From positions 1,674,001 through 1,738,000 of the forward strand of contig NZ_AP027055.1 of assembly GCF_027924905.1 (NCBI RefSeq): a stretch of 64,000 nt of DNA, read 5' to 3'. The notes beneath the pieces are model-generated. The model saw only the letters and a program-made list of their open reading frames with translations. It searched no databases and was not told the origin of the DNA. Each line of letters starts with the position of its first letter. Position 1 is the stretch's first letter. Positions 62,242 through 64,000 of this stretch are shown piece by piece. The DNA is from Limnohabitans sp. INBF002. Lineage in GTDB: Bacteria > Pseudomonadota > Gammaproteobacteria > Burkholderiales > Burkholderiaceae_C. Both the position numbers and the translations under genes were made by a program.

Positions 62242-63444
62242 TCAGTGCTTGGCGTGTTGCCGCATGCATTGCCATGCACATACACAGGCCAACGCAGCCG
62301 TGGCAATCGACACGGCATAAACGGACGATAGCCCCAAGGCGTCGCTCAAAGCACCACCGCCTAAGGCACCCAACACCCCTGGCACGCCATAGCCGATTGA
62401 GGCATACAAAGCCTGCCCCCTGCCCCGCAAGCGTCCGGGAAAGTGGTGCGACAACAAAGCAATGCACGCCGTGTGTTGCGTGGCAAATGTGAGGGCATGC
62501 AAAACCTGTGCAAAGAGCAAGGCCCACAACCACTCTGCGGCCCATGTGGTGAGCGCCATGCGCAGCACCATCGCCGCTGCGCAAATCAACATCCACATCG
62601 ACAAGCTGAACTTAGGCAGCCAACGGCTTTGCGTGAAGAACCACACGATCTCAGCGGCCACCGATACGGCCCACAACACACCAATCATGGTTTTGCTGTA
62701 TCCCAGCTCATCGAGGTAGAGCGAGAAGAACACATAGATGCCGATGTGCGACAGCACATGGAAAAACACCGTGGCAAAAAACCACTGCACCTCGCGTTGG
62801 CGCAACACGGGCATGACGGAGAGACGCACCTCGCCGTGGTGCACCGCTTCTTTGCGGTTGGGCAGCCACCACACGCTCAGGTTGAGCAACACCAAAGAGC
62901 CCACCGACCATGCCGGAAAACTCTGCATGCCCTGCACTTCAAACCATGCGCCCGCCACAAACACCGTGACTAAGAATCCCAACGAGCCCCACAAACGCAC
63001 GCGGCCATAGCGACGCGAATCAAAGCCTTGGTCGGTGCTGACCAAATGCGCCAAGGCGGCCTCACTCATCGGCATCATGGCGCTGGTGTGAATGAACATC
63101 AGCAACAGCACCACGGCAATCCACACCACACTGCCTTCGACCAGCAAACCCGCAGAGCAAATGAGCGCAGCCCCCGCGCAAAAACGCAGCAGCCTCACAC
63201 GTTCACCGGTGTGGTCGCTCAGCCAACCCCAGCCATACGGCGCCAGCACACGCGTGGCCGCTTGCACCGCGGTGAGCAAACCAATGATGGTGATGGAGAA
63301 GCCTAAGTCTTTGAGCCACAGCGGCAAGTACGGGTTGAAAAACCCAATGTGCGCAAAGTAGCTGGCAGACAGCGCCGCAAAAGGAAAGAGCTGAAAACGA
63401 GAAAGCGCGTTACTCGAACGCGCTTCTGAAGTGGGGGATGTCAA
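62242..63444 (-). CDS. MFS transporter (HcaT/LacY-like MFS_1 family)
   Basis: 400 residues with twelve predicted transmembrane helices. The N-terminal YFAHIGFFNPYLPLWLKDLGF and the loop GWGWLSDHTGERVRLLR fit the 3-phenylpropionate/nucleoside-type MFS subgroup. The substrate is unknown. It follows aroC by 21 bp on the same strand. Confidence 0.88.
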   Translation of the reverse strand: MTSPTSEARSSNALSRFQLFPFAALSASYFAHIGFFNPYLPLWLKDLGFSITIIGLLTAVQAATRVLAPYGWGWLSDHTGERVRLLRFCAGAALICSAGLLVEGSVVWIAVVLLLMFIHTSAMMPMSEAALAHLVSTDQGFDSRRYGRVRLWGSLGFLVTVFVAGAWFEVQGMQSFPAWSVGSLVLLNLSVWWLPNRKEAVHHGEVRLSVMPVLRQREVQWFFATVFFHVLSHIGIYVFFSLYLDELGYSKTMIGVLWAVSVAAEIVWFFTQSRWLPKFSLSMWMLICAAAMVLRMALTTWAAEWLWALLFAQVLHALTFATQHTACIALLSHHFPGRLRGRGQALYASIGYGVPGVLGALGGGALSDALGLSSVYAVSIATAALACVCAWQCMRQHAKH

Positions 63445-63465
63445 AGCAAACCTACGTGCAATGTA

Positions 63466-64000
63466 TCAAGCACCAATATGGCCGGGGATGGCCGGCATTG
63501 CCACCTGCACATCACCGCATTGGGCGCGGTGCAGCAAGGCATGGTCCATCACCACCAAGGCCAACAAGGCTTCGGCAATCGGTGTGGCGCGAATGCCCAC
63601 GCACGGATCGTGACGGCCCTTGGTCACCACTTCGGTGGGTTGGCTGTTTTGGTCAATCGATTCACGCGGGCTCAAGATGGAGCTGGTGGGCTTGATGGCA
63701 ATGCTCACCTCCAGGTCTTGACCGGTGCTGATGCCGCCCAACACACCACCTGAGTTGTTGGTGCGGAAGCCTTCAGGTGTGAGCGAGTCGCCGTGCGTGG
63801 TGCCACGCTGCGCCACGCTGGCAAAACCTGCGCCAATCTCCACGCCTTTGACGGCGTTGAGGCCCATCATGGCGTAAGCAATGTTGGCATCTAAGCGGTC
63901 GTAAATGGGTTGGCCCAAGCCCACAGGCATGCCCGTGGCCACCACACGAATACGTGCGCCGCACGAGTCGCCCGCTTTGCGCAAGCTATCCATGTAGTCT
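63466..64000 (-). CDS. aroC: Chorismate synthase, C-terminal part (5' end outside window)
   Basis: About 178 visible residues; the frame is open at the right edge. Motifs are [53 protein letters not shown] and [17 protein letters not shown]. It makes chorismate from EPSP with reduced FMN, the end of the pathway to which aroE also belongs. Confidence 0.95.
   Translation of the reverse strand, partial: DYMDSLRKAGDSCGARIRVVATGMPVGLGQPIYDRLDANIAYAMMGLNAVKGVEIGAGFASVAQRGTTHGDSLTPEGFRTNNSGGVLGGISTGQDLEVSIAIKPTSSILSPRESIDQNSQPTEVVTKGRHDPCVGIRATPIAEALLALVVMDHALLHRAQCGDVQVAMPAIPGHIGA

Overview
The window looks like a chromosome segment of a Comamonadaceae-type betaproteobacterium (Limnohabitans/Rhodoferax-like is my guess). 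The basis is the protein style of the housekeeping genes and the blocks tig-clpP-clpX-lon, lysC-tilS-accA, glyA-nrdR, ribD-ribE-ribBA-ribH-nusB and tolQ-tolR-tolA. The genus is inference.

Layout. 1-8774 (minus strand) is a capsule export and assembly operon: a small HTH regulator, kpsS-like, kpsM, kpsT, kpsE-like and kpsD-like genes, a degenerate sulfotransferase-like protein, and a coiled-coil protein with DNA-identical 53-residue repeats that runs off the left edge. A second HTH gene diverges from the operon at 9130, and palindromic operator candidates lie between the two. A tyrosine integrase (10265-11656) and an unknown partner gene sit against the 3' end of tRNA-Cys. 1-11656 may therefore be the right part of an integrated island whose other end is outside the window.

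11782-31457 is mostly core genome: tRNA-Cys, tRNA-Gly, the Lon/ClpXP/trigger factor block, tRNA-Leu, an RND efflux pair, the hpnCDE squalene genes, a HAD hydrolase, hemH, a bactofilin-M23 peptidase-bactofilin-HTH membrane protein operon, aroE and an OmpR-type response regulator. A LysM-FecR gene that seems to lose its C-terminus at 32070 marks the start of a second accessory region (about 32071-36430). This region carries an orphan TRAP binding protein behind a nested palindrome and a DUF3489-DUF2924-serine recombinase module, and it ends next to tRNA-Ser.

36439-64000 is again core: lysC, tilS, accA, a DNA glycosylase, cysS, a TPR protein, two cyclophilins, lpxH, a DUF349 protein, a lytic transglycosylase, glyA behind a recognisable ZTP riboswitch, nrdR, five type IV minor pilin genes, riboflavin genes, nusB, an aminotransferase, ybgC-tolQRA, an acyltransferase, an MFS transporter and the 3' part of aroC.

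The most unusual signal is in the glyA-nrdR intergenic region. Two long divergent hairpins have unrelated outer stems but almost the same 28-nt core. Every stem mismatch is a G-T wobble on the strand that carries the core in one common orientation, and one core base pair covaries between the copies. This looks like a structured RNA or single-strand DNA element family that I do not recognise.
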